From Selenomonas sp. (GTDB taxonomy: Bacteria > Bacillota > Negativicutes > Selenomonadales > Selenomonadaceae), in NCBI GenBank assembly GCA_003518745.1, contig DOYB01000178.1, positions 1-9,592 on the forward strand: 9,592 bases of DNA. The letters run 5' to 3'. Below are positions 1 to 7,242 of the stretch, in pieces (the first letter of the stretch is position 1; each line of letters opens with the position of its first letter). The position numbers and the translations under genes are program-made. The notes beneath the pieces were generated by a model that had not been told where the DNA came from, searched no databases, and saw only the letters and a list, made by a program, of their open reading frames with translations.

Positions 1-101
1 TGACAAAAGTCACTACATAACAGTGTAATGTGCTTCAGGGTGAGGCATGCCGTCATTTTGCGGAATGAAGGATGGCGAGGGAATCGAAAGGAGTCGGATT
101 C

Positions 102-430
102 ATGAGAAAAAAGATTGGCATTGGGGTATCTTTGAAATCGGCTGGCTGCATCAGCCCCAAAACAGCAATCTCACATTGAATCTGTGTGTTACCGCGGCCT
201 GTGGAAACCAAAGGGGCATTGCGGGAAATCTGGGGCTGATGTGGAAATTTTAGAAGATAGCTGCCGGCGTCAGCGTTTCCTTTAAGTCAAACAAGAAAAT
301 ATCAATGGCCACCGACTATGAGAGTTATAGCAAGAGCCATGAGGGTATAAGCAAGCTCAAATACAACCGCAGGGCTAAGGATGCAGTTGTGGAACTGGTC
401 AATAAAATCAGGCCATTACGGGATAAGTGA
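102..430 (+). pseudogene. Possible degraded small gene, unrecognised
   Basis: A strong Shine-Dalgarno (AAAGGAG, 8 nt before ATG 102) opens a frame starting MRKKIGIGVSLKSAG that stops after 25 codons at 177-179. In a second frame, protein-like sequence runs to an amber TAG at 251-253. That same frame then resumes with KIAAGVSVSFK and ends at TGA 428-430; an internal ATG at 305 gives a 41-aa tail containing DYESYSKSHEGISKLKY. The simplest reading is one gene of about 110 codons broken by a frameshift and an in-frame stop. I do not recognise the family. The alternative is two unrelated short peptides or no gene at all. This is inference from reading frames only. Confidence 0.3.
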
Positions 431-508
431 TGGAGTAAAGATACCCCCTGCTACATGTAAGTAATCGGACGTATCAGAAAGATATAAGGGGAAACTTAAT
501 AGGTATTC

Positions 509-531
509 TTGTGGGTCCATTTGTGGGTCCA
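509..531. repeat. Tandem 11-bp direct repeat TTGTGGGTCCA
   Basis: TTGTGGGTCCA occurs at 509-519 and again at 521-531, separated by one T. Nearby, GGGGGGCA occurs at 601-608 and 614-621. Neither lies in a recognisable gene. Short tandem repeats of this kind can accompany integrase binding or attachment sites, but no integrase gene is visible here, so the role is open. Confidence 0.6.
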
Positions 532-627
532 CAGCATAAAAAAAGCCTGTTTTTTTTGAAAATATGGAAAAGCCACTTTGCCAAGGCTCTTTTTGCGTCA
601 GGGGGGCACAATTGGGGGGCATTAAAG

Positions 628-688
628 AAAAAAATCTATGGAAAGCATGAAATGGATAGAAAAATTCCGTCGATAACTTTCCATAGAA
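628..688 (-). terminator. Second leftward terminator-like hairpin
   Basis: TCTATGGAAAG (635-645) and CTTTCCATAGA (678-688) form a perfect 11-bp inverted repeat with a 32-nt loop. On the minus strand the stem is followed at once by seven T, a C and three more T (624-634). That is the layout of an intrinsic terminator for leftward transcripts. It lies behind the stronger hairpin at 725-750, so it may act as a backup. The long loop lowers confidence. Confidence 0.45.
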
Positions 689-724
689 TCTGTTGATGAA
701 AGCAACTATATGGCTATAAGAAAA

Positions 725-756
725 GGGAGTCTGCCAAAAACAGAACTCCCATTTTT
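725..756 (-). terminator. Intrinsic terminator of the AAA-ATPase/nuclease gene
   Basis: GGGAGT (725-730) pairs with ACTCCC (745-750), and CTG with CAG inside it, leaving one bulged A. On the minus strand the stem is followed by TTTTC. It begins 9 nt after the stop codon of the leftward gene. On the plus strand ATTTTT follows, so it can work in both directions. Confidence 0.8.
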
Positions 757-759
757 CGT

Positions 760-2340
760 CTATGCTTCCAAATGATATTCTTCAATCTCACAATTGTGTT
801 TCCGGTTCCGTTTGTCATAGGTGATGCCAACGAGCAAAATCTTCCCTTTGTATGACTCCAATGCCTGTGCATAGCCCTTTTCTTTGATTTGCCGAATGGC
901 TACACTGACATCACGATCCCATTTTAATTCAATGACGATAGCTGGTTTTTCAGCATGTTGGGGACGGGGAAGGAACACCAGATCGGCATATCCCTTGCCG
1001 GTTGGGAACTCTCGTATGATATCGTAAAAGCGTTTTGCGCTATAGTAGGCAAGGGAAATCGCAAAGGACAAAGAATTTTCATCATTATACTGCAAATGTG
1101 ACATAGCAGCATGAGCCTTTTCGATTCCAACTGCCACCATATCGGCATCTTGCTCCAGTGTCGCCTGGAGGAGCCTGTCAGATGCCCTTACCGCGTCTAT
1201 GACTTCTTTCCAGCCAGTGCTGCCGACCAGCGCATTTACATACTCCTGCGTGATTTCCCTGTTCGGTATGAAGACCTCTTTCGTTCCAAAATCATAGCCG
1301 AGATATCCCAAGTGGACGAGGAGCGTCATGACGTCATCTGCTCGATTAAGAGTGGTCATGTCATTGGAAAAGGTTCCGGTGTCAATCTGAACTCTCTCGT
1401 TCGCCAACAGGGACAGAACGGACTCCCTCAGTCCATCGAAATTCATGTCGAGGTAGATTTTTAATGCCTCATAGGTTTCTGTCCGATTCCAATAGGTATC
1501 AAATACTTTTGTTGTCATGGCACCAACCACGGAGCGAGGATTGTAGACGGAAATGCCATTTTGAAAACGGTAGCCATCATACCAAGACCTGCATTCGGCG
1601 AAATCCATATCATATGAAACGCAAAGGTCTTTGACTTCATCCTCCGTAAAGCCAACATATTGTGCCAGCACACTGGGGTTTTCCATGGAGAACTCCCAGA
1701 ACATATTAAGCGCGGAATGAGAGCCGTATTTCTTGATGGGCAGGATGCCTGTCATATAGGCCAGACCAATATAGGATTTGTCCTTCATCCAGGACCGAAG
1801 GAAGTCAAGATACCTCTTCTGGTCATCCGTCCTCTCCTTGTACTCACGGAATACGCAATCCCATTCGTCAATCACGAGAATAAAGCGTCGTTTGGTATTT
1901 TGATATATGTCAGACATAGTGCGGATAAGATTCGTTGTATCAAAATAGCGAAAATCAGGATATTCCTCCAGCAAGTCCCATAGGATGGACTTTTGGAGAA
2001 GATGCAGCATATTCTTCATTGTTTCCGCACTGCTCAAAAAATCCTGCATATTCAACTGGATTACATCATATTTCCCTCGATGCTGCAGGAAGGATGGATG
2101 CTTGGATATGGAAAGGTTGCCAAACAGACTGTCACCATTTGCGGTACGGTCATAATAGGCTGCAATCATGTTGGCGGTCATGGACTTTCCAAATCGGCGA
2201 GGTCGGCTGATGCACACGAATCGCTTCTCTGTTCCCAAGATGGAATTGAGATATGCCAGCATACCCGTCTTGTCCACATAGATATCGGACTGTACTGCCA
2301 TCCCAAAGGAGTCACCACCGGGATTTAAATAGATGCCCAT
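760..2340 (-). CDS. AAA-ATPase-like protein with C-terminal PD-(D/E)XK nuclease-like domain
   Basis: A 526-aa protein of the AAA-ATPase-like (PF09820 type) plus DUF1703 family. Residues 21-25 (YVDKT) and the P-loop-like SRPRRFGKS (45-53, K52) are family hallmarks. The Walker B-like strand ends in the acidic run DEWD (158-161). The motif WYDGYRF with VYNP follows at 253-267. The C-terminal part carries the PD-(D/E)XK signature: GKGYADLVF with D453, then ELK with E471 and K473. All key residues are present and the length is normal for the family. The start is set by AAGGGAGTG, 5 nt upstream of ATG, behind a good promoter. Family members are abundant in anaerobic gut bacteria and their physiological role is largely unknown. 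A defence or mobile-element role is often suspected but is not shown by this sequence. It is a monocistronic leftward unit with its own terminator. Confidence 0.92.
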   Translation of the reverse strand: MGIYLNPGGDSFGMAVQSDIYVDKTGMLAYLNSILGTEKRFVCISRPRRFGKSMTANMIAAYYDRTANGDSLFGNLSISKHPSFLQHRGKYDVIQLNMQDFLSSAETMKNMLHLLQKSILWDLLEEYPDFRYFDTTNLIRTMSDIYQNTKRRFILVIDEWDCVFREYKERTDDQKRYLDFLRSWMKDKSYIGLAYMTGILPIKKYGSHSALNMFWEFSMENPSVLAQYVGFTEDEVKDLCVSYDMDFAECRSWYDGYRFQNGISVYNPRSVVGAMTTKVFDTYWNRTETYEALKIYLDMNFDGLRESVLSLLANERVQIDTGTFSNDMTTLNRADDVMTLLVHLGYLGYDFGTKEVFIPNREITQEYVNALVGSTGWKEVIDAVRASDRLLQATLEQDADMVAVGIEKAHAAMSHLQYNDENSLSFAISLAYYSAKRFYDIIREFPTGKGYADLVFLPRPQHAEKPAIVIELKWDRDVSVAIRQIKEKGYAQALESYKGKILLVGITYDKRNRKHNCEIEEYHLEA

Positions 2341-2378
2341 TTTTTCACTCCCTTGCTTCCAACTTCAGTTCTATCTCC

Positions 2379-2407
2379 ATTATATCGGATGCCTAGCCAA
2401 AAGGCAA
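2379..2407 (-). promoter_or_regulatory. Sigma70-type promoter of the AAA-ATPase/nuclease gene
   Basis: On the minus strand, TTGCCT (2402-2407) is the -35 and a perfect TATAAT (2379-2384) the -10, with a 17-bp spacer. The -10 lies 38 nt before the start codon, giving a short leader with the ribosome binding site. Confidence 0.75.
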
Positions 2408-2843
2408 AACGAAAAGTGGCATAAAGTCGCTATTTCTAAGGCTTGTGCCTTATTGTCCATTCCGACAATAAGCAGGTAATGATAGCTTTTGATGTGCTGA
2501 ATGATGTCATTGAGTCATGGCCGCCATCAGGTCATGGTTCTTCACATCCTCATGCCCATGACCGTGTAGAATCTTGATTTTTGAGGTAACCTTCCGTGCG
2601 GGATTCGTTAGGTCTGGAGCCACTGGAACAGTATTAAGCCATGGAGGTGCTTTTTCAAGATGATTGAGGGGGTTCTTCCGATAACTCGCAGACGATATGT
2701 ATGACAGTCAGGATGAAATCCTCCCGGCTAAGGTCGTTGCGTTTTTCATCAAGGCGTTTAAGTGTCTCTAGCTTGTCGGATGGTAGTAGCTGACAGTTAG
2801 GAAAATATTTCCTAAAATTTATTATTTTTCTATTGACCGGTAG
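2380..2843 (-). pseudogene. Frameshifted, 5'-truncated gene remnant, unrecognised
   Basis: Three consecutive minus-strand frames read as protein-like sequence without a start codon. Segment A (about 2840 to stop 2655) contains KYFPNCQLLPSDKLETLKRL and SREDFILTVIHIVCELSEE. A shift near 2660 leads to segment B, with EKAPPWLNTVPVAPDLTNPA and KIKILHGHGHEDVKNHDLMA. A one-base shift near 2515 leads to segment C, with NDIIQHIKSYHYLLIVGMDN and KAQALEIATLCHFSF, ending at TAA 2380-2382. Together they give about 150 residues. The last codons overlap the -10 of the next gene, and the 5' side runs into the MerR-type promoter at 2833-2863, so it is probably cut there. I cannot name the family. A chance run of open frames is possible but less likely. 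Confidence 0.45.
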
Positions 2844-2863
2844 ACGCTACCGCTTGCTATACT
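2833..2863 (+). promoter_or_regulatory. MerR-type promoter and operator, copy 1
   Basis: TTGACC (-35, 2833-2838) and TATACT (-10, 2858-2863) are separated by 19 bp, the long spacer typical of MerR-activated promoters. The spacer carries a perfect inverted repeat, CGGTAG-ACG-CTACCG (2838-2852). The same arms occur at 3851-3865, beside the merR gene. It should drive the hydrolase remnant at 2997. Confidence 0.82.
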
Positions 2864-2882
2864 TTAGAAACGAAATGAGTTT

Positions 2883-2981
2883 ATGAAGAATGGATCAAAA
2901 AATCTCTTGCTGATGTTAAATAAAGGAAAAAGAGAACGCATAAGAGACATTTGCCTAGATGATTCGGTTACCATGAAGTGA
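2883..2981 (+). CDS. Short leader ORF, possibly a remnant
   Basis: ATG 2883 opens 32 codons (starts MKNGSKNLLLMLNKG, ends DDSVTMK) that stop 15 nt before the hydrolase start and lie just downstream of the MerR-type promoter. The upstream ribosome binding site is weak. It may be the fused ends of a deleted first gene of the operon, a small peptide, or chance. I do not recognise it. Confidence 0.25.
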   Translation: MKNGSKNLLLMLNKGKRERIRDICLDDSVTMK

Positions 2982-2996
2982 CAAAGGAGGAAAAGT

Positions 2997-3295
2997 ATGA
3001 AAAGCAAAAAGATACTGGCCATGACTTTGGCAATGGGGGTGGTTGCCGGCAGCACAGGGGCTATGAGTCTCCCCATTACACTGTTATGGAAAAAACAGGT
3101 CAGGGCGTACTGGTTACGCATTCGGCAGGTGGCGGCCCTGGCTGGCTTACGGCAGCGCATAGCGATAAGATAAAAGGGGTGATTGCACTGGAACCGGGAA
3201 CTTTCCCGTTTCCCAAAGGGGAGCTACCTGCGGTAGAGAATGAATTCTTGTTCCATTATGATGAAAAGCCGTTTACATCACGTAACTTCAATAAT
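2997..3295 (+). pseudogene. Secreted alpha/beta hydrolase, internally deleted and 3'-truncated
   Basis: GGAGG lies 6 nt before ATG 2997, which opens a Sec-type signal peptide (MKSKKILAMTLAMGVVAGST). That frame becomes meaningless after residue 26 and stops at 3171-3173. From about 3080 another frame continues with VMEKTGQGVLVTHSAGGGPG, the nucleophile-elbow region of an alpha/beta hydrolase (Ser in THSAG), then IKGVIALEPGTFPFPKGE. It fades after HYDEKPFTSRNF, just before the hairpin at 3296. Intact members have well over 100 residues between signal peptide and elbow, and more after it. At least two deletions have therefore occurred, one of them frame-shifting, and the active-site Asp/His region is absent. 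It is the target of the MerR-type promoter at 2833-2863. The longer frame running on past 3296 reads through the terminator and the antisense of merR and is not real. Confidence 0.8.
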
Positions 3296-3339
3296 CGTCG
3301 TTTTCTTGTCAATAGTTTGTATTTGATAAGAAAACGACG
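3296..3339. terminator. Shared terminator between hydrolase remnant and merR
   Basis: CGTCGTTTTCTT (3296-3307) and AAGAAAACGACG (3328-3339) form a perfect 12-bp stem. It extends inward by five more pairs (GTCAA with TTGAT, one G-U), giving about 17 bp around a 10-nt loop. CTTTTAT follows on the plus strand and ATTATT on the minus strand. It sits between two convergent genes, so bidirectional termination is likely, though the T tracts are short. Confidence 0.7.
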
Positions 3340-3373
3340 CTTTTATATGCCTGTTTTACGATTGTGCAACCCT

Positions 3374-3790
3374 TTATACTGTCTCCTTATCATCGGTAAC
3401 AGGAGGAACAAGGTTACTGTAATATTCAATTTTACCGCTTTGTACATCGTTATAGAATTGCTGCTTCCAGTCGATGTAGGAAATGGCTTCCTGTACGGAG
3501 GCCAGTTTTTCTTTGAGTTCTTCCTGTTTGCGGGCCAGCATGATTTTTCGTTCGGGTATGGAGTCTTTACCTGCCATACACATCTTCAGGTACTCTTTCA
3601 TCTCCATGATGGTCATATCACAGTTCTTGAGGCAGACAAGGCTTTTTATCCAGGCAAGGTCGTGATCGTCAAAGACTCGGCGGTTGTTTTTATCCCGCTT
3701 GACATAGGGGATGAGTCCTTGATTGCAGTAGAATTTCAACGTTTCATACGCCAGCCCTGTTTCCTCGCAGACATGCTTCATCGTATACAT
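3374..3790 (-). CDS. MerR-family transcriptional regulator
   Basis: 138 aa, a normal length for a small MerR regulator. Residues 1-70 form the winged helix-turn-helix (MYTMKHVCEETGLAYETLKF, then GLIPYVKRDKNNRRVF). The rest is the dimerisation coiled coil (KIMLARKQEELKEKLASVQE) and a short tail. The start is fixed by AAAGGGGG about 7 nt before ATG. MerR proteins of this type activate promoters with 19-bp spacers, and two such promoters with identical CGGTAG-N3-CTACCG arms lie at 2833-2863 and 3846-3876. The first drives a hydrolase remnant, the second an aldo/keto reductase remnant. The cysteine at position 53 is near the place where aldehyde- or thiol-responsive AdhR/NmlR-type members carry their sensing Cys. 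The inducer is unknown, and assignment to that subgroup is inference. The gene appears intact although its targets are broken. Confidence 0.92.
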   Translation of the reverse strand: MYTMKHVCEETGLAYETLKFYCNQGLIPYVKRDKNNRRVFDDHDLAWIKSLVCLKNCDMTIMEMKEYLKMCMAGKDSIPERKIMLARKQEELKEKLASVQEAISYIDWKQQFYNDVQSGKIEYYSNLVPPVTDDKETV

Positions 3791-3845
3791 GAGTATGCCC
3801 CCTTTCCTTTATTTACTGGTCAATTTTATAAAATGTAAAAAATGC

Positions 3846-3876
3846 TTGACCGGTAGTAACTACCGAATGATATGCT
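3846..3876 (+). promoter_or_regulatory. MerR-type promoter and operator, copy 2
   Basis: TTGACC (3846-3851) and TATGCT (3871-3876) are separated by 19 bp. The spacer contains CGGTAG-TAA-CTACCG (3851-3865), the same arms as copy 1. It lies between merR (leftward) and the aldo/keto reductase stub (rightward), so one bound dimer could serve both. Confidence 0.82.
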
Positions 3877-3931
3877 TTGAGTGTAGCATAAAAAGCAAGG
3901 ACATACAAGTCATTTATACGGAGGTAAAGTC

Positions 3932-4021
3932 ATGAAATATCGTACATTGGGCAAGGATATGCAGGTTTCGGCAGTAGGGCTTGGCTGTATGGGGATAGCC
4001 TTTCATTCAAGTCAAACGTGA
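3932..4021 (+). pseudogene. Aldo/keto reductase, N-terminal stub
   Basis: GGAGGT lies 6 nt before ATG 3932. The frame begins with the N-terminus of an aldo/keto reductase (MKYRTLGKDMQVSAVGLGCM), the first strand of the TIM barrel with its NADPH-pocket GLGCMG. After residue 22 it leaves the family and stops at codon 30, where about 300 residues are expected. The catalytic Tyr/Lys/His/Asp tetrad is missing. A good terminator follows 13 nt after the stop, so the middle and end of the gene appear to have been deleted with both flanks retained. Expression should be under the MerR-type promoter at 3846-3876. Confidence 0.85.
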
Positions 4022-4033
4022 AATATTGAGTTC

Positions 4034-4061
4034 AAGCGAGTCAGCGATGACTCGCTTTTTT
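4034..4061 (+). terminator. Intrinsic terminator after aldo/keto reductase stub
   Basis: AGCGAGTC (4035-4042) pairs perfectly with GACTCGCT (4049-4056) around a 6-nt loop, followed by a run of six T (4056-4061). Confidence 0.9.
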
Positions 4062-4158
4062 GCAGGATTTATCTCCGTACTTATGCATAAAGGAAAGGGG
4101 TTTCAGTTTTTACGGCGAATTAGGACATGGAAGAATGTCAATATAGTGGGGGATGGAA

Positions 4159-6327
4159 ATGGAACATAGGGAAAGTGAACTGCTGGATGGGTTGAATCCG
4201 GCACAGTTGGAGGCAGTCACCCAAACGGAGGGATTTGTTCGTGTCATTGCCGGAGCCGGTTCCGGGAAGACTAGGGCACTTACGCATCGCTTTACATATT
4301 TGGTGAATGAGATTGGTATTCTGCCTGGGAATATACTTTGCGTAACCTTTACGAACAAATCAGCTAATGAGATGCGGCGCCGCATCCATTTCCTGACGGG
4401 AGATAACGACACGGGCTACATCAACACTTTCCATGGGTTTTGTGTCTCGGTTCTCCAGGAGGATAGCCATGCGGTGCAGTATCCAAAGAGTTTTCTGGTG
4501 CTGGACAACAGTGACATCGATGCCATGCTGAAAATCATCTATGAGGAACGGAATCTTTCTTTGCGGGATATGACTTTCAGTAAAGCCAGAGACATGATTG
4601 AGATGAGAAAGATTTATCAAGAGCCGAACTACTATCTCGATATGATTTCCATGAATCTGGAGAAAATCCAGCAAAAGTATTTGCAGGCAATTGAACCTGC
4701 GGATATAATTTTCTATGGGTATCTCTACCAGGAGAAGAAATGCTTCGGTCTGGACTATAACGACCTCATCAAGTTCGCTCTATATATCTTCGAGGAACGG
4801 GAAGAACTACGGCTCAAATGGCAGAAGCGGCTGGAATATATCATGATCGACGAGTTTCAGGACATTGATGAGCTCCAGTATCGTCTCATGAAGGTACTCT
4901 GTGGGTATCACAAGAACCTTTTCGTGGTGGGAGATCCGGATCAGACTATCTACACATGGCGAGGTGCAAATATCCGTTACTTGCAGCAGTTTGATCAGGA
5001 ATTCTCTCCTACTAAAACTATTCTAATGATGGAGAACTATCGCTCCACCCCCCAAATCATTTCGGTTGCAAATTCCTTGATTCGCAGGAATCGTAATCGC
5101 ATCGAGAAGGACCTTGTCCCAACGCTTCCATCCGGGATGAAGGTGCTGTGTTCCAGCAATGATTCTCCGGAGCAGGAGGCGCAGTGGATTGTAAAGGAAA
5201 TAGAAAAACTTCATGAGTCAGGTGTTCCATATCATGATATTGCCGTGCTCTACCGCGCCCATTACATCACGCGGACGGTGGAAGAGGTATTCCTGAAGGC
5301 AGAACTGCCATACGTCCTATACAGCGGCGTTCATTTCTTTGACCGCAAGGAAATCAAGGATGCCCTATCATATCTGCGAATGATTGCCTATCGGGATGAC
5401 CTTTCTTTTGCGAGAATCGCAAATGTGCCAAAGCGGAATTTGGGGGAACGGAGGATGGCGTATTTGCGGGAATTTGCTGAACAAAACCATTGCACTCTCT
5501 ACGAATCATTGCGTCAAAATATTGAGCATGAGCTGTTTCGTAGAACTAAGGCAGCTTCCTTTGTGTCTCTTATCGAAGAATTTTCCGCAACCTACGATGG
5601 ACAGGCCATATCCGAAGTCCTGTCCCATTTGCTGGATGCCAGCGGCTATGAGGAAATGCTGCGTACGGAGGGCAGCCAGGAGCGACTGGATAATCTGGCA
5701 GAGCTAAAGCAATCGGTTTATGAGTACGAAACTTCATGTGGGGAGGAGGCCATGCTGGAGCATTACCTGAATCACGTGGCCCTGTTCACTAACAGCGACA
5801 CAGCAGACCATAAGGACCGGCTGAAGCTCATGACAGTCCATACGGCCAAAGGATTGGAGTTTCCCTATGTATTTCTCTGCGGCTTGAATGAGGGCATTTT
5901 TCCTTCCCGTAAGACACGGACGGAGCAGGCCATGGAGGAGGAACGGCGATTGGCCTTCGTTGCCATGACACGAGCGCAGAAACGGCTATTTCTTTCCTCT
6001 GCCTCGGGGCTGAACTTCGACTATTCTTTCCGGTATCCGTCCCGTTTCCTTTTGGAGATCGATGAAGCCCTTCTGGAATATGCTAATCCAATACCGGATC
6101 GCATGAGACAAGATGCCTGGAGTTACATCAAGGCAAGTGAAAACATGCTGCGTCAAAATGCTGTGGCTAAACATACTGAGTTCGCCGCAGGTGAAACGGT
6201 CAGTCACCGTATCTTTGGGAGTGGAGTAATCTTGTCCGTGGATGAGGACAAAGGGGCATATCTTATTCAATTTGAAGGAATGGATACACCACGGGAAATA
6301 TCCTTTAAGGCAAAACTTTACAGATAG
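4159..6327 (+). CDS. UvrD/PcrA-family SF1A DNA helicase
   Basis: A 722-aa ATP-dependent 3'-5' helicase. Residue numbers use ATG 4159, chosen because GGGGG (4148-4152) lies 6 nt upstream; the ATG at 4153 would have no space for a ribosome binding site. Helicase motifs in order: Q motif LNPAQLEAV; motif I AGAGSGKT (31-38); Ia VTFTNKSANEM; motif II DEFQD (231-235); motif III GDPDQTIYTWRG (258-269); motif IV NYRSTPQ (293-299); motif V VHTAKGLEF (560-568); motif VI VAMTRAQ (601-607). The C-terminal 45 residues (AGETVSHRIFGSGVI) resemble the Tudor-like domain of PcrA. Everything needed for activity is present and the length matches PcrA/UvrD. It could be an accessory helicase rather than the housekeeping PcrA, given its position among eroded accessory genes and next to an unknown gene 11 nt downstream. 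I see no clear promoter in 4062-4158. Confidence 0.95.
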   Translation: MEHRESELLDGLNPAQLEAVTQTEGFVRVIAGAGSGKTRALTHRFTYLVNEIGILPGNILCVTFTNKSANEMRRRIHFLTGDNDTGYINTFHGFCVSVLQEDSHAVQYPKSFLVLDNSDIDAMLKIIYEERNLSLRDMTFSKARDMIEMRKIYQEPNYYLDMISMNLEKIQQKYLQAIEPADIIFYGYLYQEKKCFGLDYNDLIKFALYIFEEREELRLKWQKRLEYIMIDEFQDIDELQYRLMKVLCGYHKNLFVVGDPDQTIYTWRGANIRYLQQFDQEFSPTKTILMMENYRSTPQIISVANSLIRRNRNRIEKDLVPTLPSGMKVLCSSNDSPEQEAQWIVKEIEKLHESGVPYHDIAVLYRAHYITRTVEEVFLKAELPYVLYSGVHFFDRKEIKDALSYLRMIAYRDDLSFARIANVPKRNLGERRMAYLREFAEQNHCTLYESLRQNIEHELFRRTKAASFVSLIEEFSATYDGQAISEVLSHLLDASGYEEMLRTEGSQERLDNLAELKQSVYEYETSCGEEAMLEHYLNHVALFTNSDTADHKDRLKLMTVHTAKGLEFPYVFLCGLNEGIFPSRKTRTEQAMEEERRLAFVAMTRAQKRLFLSSASGLNFDYSFRYPSRFLLEIDEALLEYANPIPDRMRQDAWSYIKASENMLRQNAVAKHTEFAAGETVSHRIFGSGVILSVDEDKGAYLIQFEGMDTPREISFKAKLYR

Positions 6328-6338
6328 ATGGAGGTCTA

Positions 6339-7226
6339 GTTGATTTATCAAATCATAGAGCGCCGAAAGTTATTCAGTCCAACACAATCACCGAGTTTTC
6401 ACTACAGTTTAAAGAGGAGAGAAGCATAGGCAGAGAATCAATTTTTGACGGAACAAGTACAATTGCGTCATATCCTGCTGGGAATTATCTTCTTGAGGCT
6501 AAGCGAAAGGGAGATACTGCTCACTTTTATCTGATGTGCGACCGTAATGGTGCTGTTAATCCACTGATATTCAAGAAAGAATTACCTATGGAAGCGCTGG
6601 ATGGACTTCAAGCCATAATAAAAAAGTACAATCTTGCTGCCATCAACGGTAGCAGCCTGCGGAACAGTGCCTTGGGAACTATGCTTAAATTGGTGGTATG
6701 CTACGACAGCGAAGAACAATTATCTGTTTATGCTGAAGGTGGAGTTTCCACTTTGCCTAATGGCTGGTGCGGAACAGAAGTGTTCCTGGATTTTTTCGTG
6801 GACAAGTTGCAAGCAGGAAACTTTCTCGTTTCACCGCTTTACTCATGCATATACGCCTACAGCAACAGCAATGAGGATCTTGTATATACATTGGAACTGA
6901 AGTCGGAGTCAACGCCCGACAGTAAACAGGCTGTTTTACTGAAAGTTTTACCCAATTCTGCTACAGGGGAACAAGTGACAAAGGAGATTTCTGTCCCCAA
7001 GGAAAAACTGGAAGAAATTGAACACATTGTTGCCGGATATCAAATGCATGAATGGAAAAATCTGCCCAGTAGGGAAGACGGTGAATTTGCAGAGGTCATT
7101 TCAATAGTGCTCAATTATAGAGATGGAAATAATATATGTCTGGATAGCGTACAAAAACTGCCGCCAGAGTACAAGGAAGCATTCGAGGCTGTGCGGAAAG
7201 CATTGGTGGAGGCGGAAGACCTGTGA
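6339..7226 (+). CDS. Hypothetical protein, start codon apparently lost
   Basis: I do not recognise this protein. The reading frame is protein-like from 6339 (GTT, then DLSNHRAPKVIQSNTITEFS) through to TGA 7224-7226, 295 codons. The first conventional start in frame is ATG 6534, which has no ribosome binding site and would remove 65 residues of plausible coding sequence. A good GGAGG (6330-6334) lies just before the GTT, suggesting an ancestral GTG start changed to GTT. The ATG at 6328 is in another frame and reaches a stop after three codons. The protein is soluble, with no signal peptide or membrane segment, and ends in an acidic helix (EAFEAVRKALVEAEDL). It follows the helicase by 11 nt, so co-transcription and possibly joint function are likely. 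It may be a pseudogene through start loss, or use an unusual start. Confidence 0.62.
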   Translation, partial: VDLSNHRAPKVIQSNTITEFSLQFKEERSIGRESIFDGTSTIASYPAGNYLLEAKRKGDTAHFYLMCDRNGAVNPLIFKKELPMEALDGLQAIIKKYNLAAINGSSLRNSALGTMLKLVVCYDSEEQLSVYAEGGVSTLPNGWCGTEVFLDFFVDKLQAGNFLVSPLYSCIYAYSNSNEDLVYTLELKSESTPDSKQAVLLKVLPNSATGEQVTKEISVPKEKLEEIEHIVAGYQMHEWKNLPSREDGEFAEVISIVLNYRDGNNICLDSVQKLPPEYKEAFEAVRKALVEAEDL

Positions 7227-7242
7227 TGGAAAATGTTACTCT

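Noticed and set aside
448..696. Rightward frame with LHVSNRTYQKDI, faintly like the end of a tyrosine recombinase
   Set aside because: The match is only a few residues, there is no catalytic Arg/His/Tyr context, and the rest of the frame is low-complexity sequence.
1111..2328. Several rightward open frames of about 90-120 codons
   Set aside because: They are antisense to the intact AAA-ATPase/nuclease gene, lack ribosome binding sites and show no family features.
2978..3838. Long rightward open frame of 286 codons
   Set aside because: Only about 3080-3290 has family resemblance (hydrolase). The rest reads through a terminator and along the antisense of the merR gene.
6634..6900. 88-codon open frame inside the unknown gene
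   Set aside because: It overlaps, in another frame, the longer and better-supported 295-codon frame.
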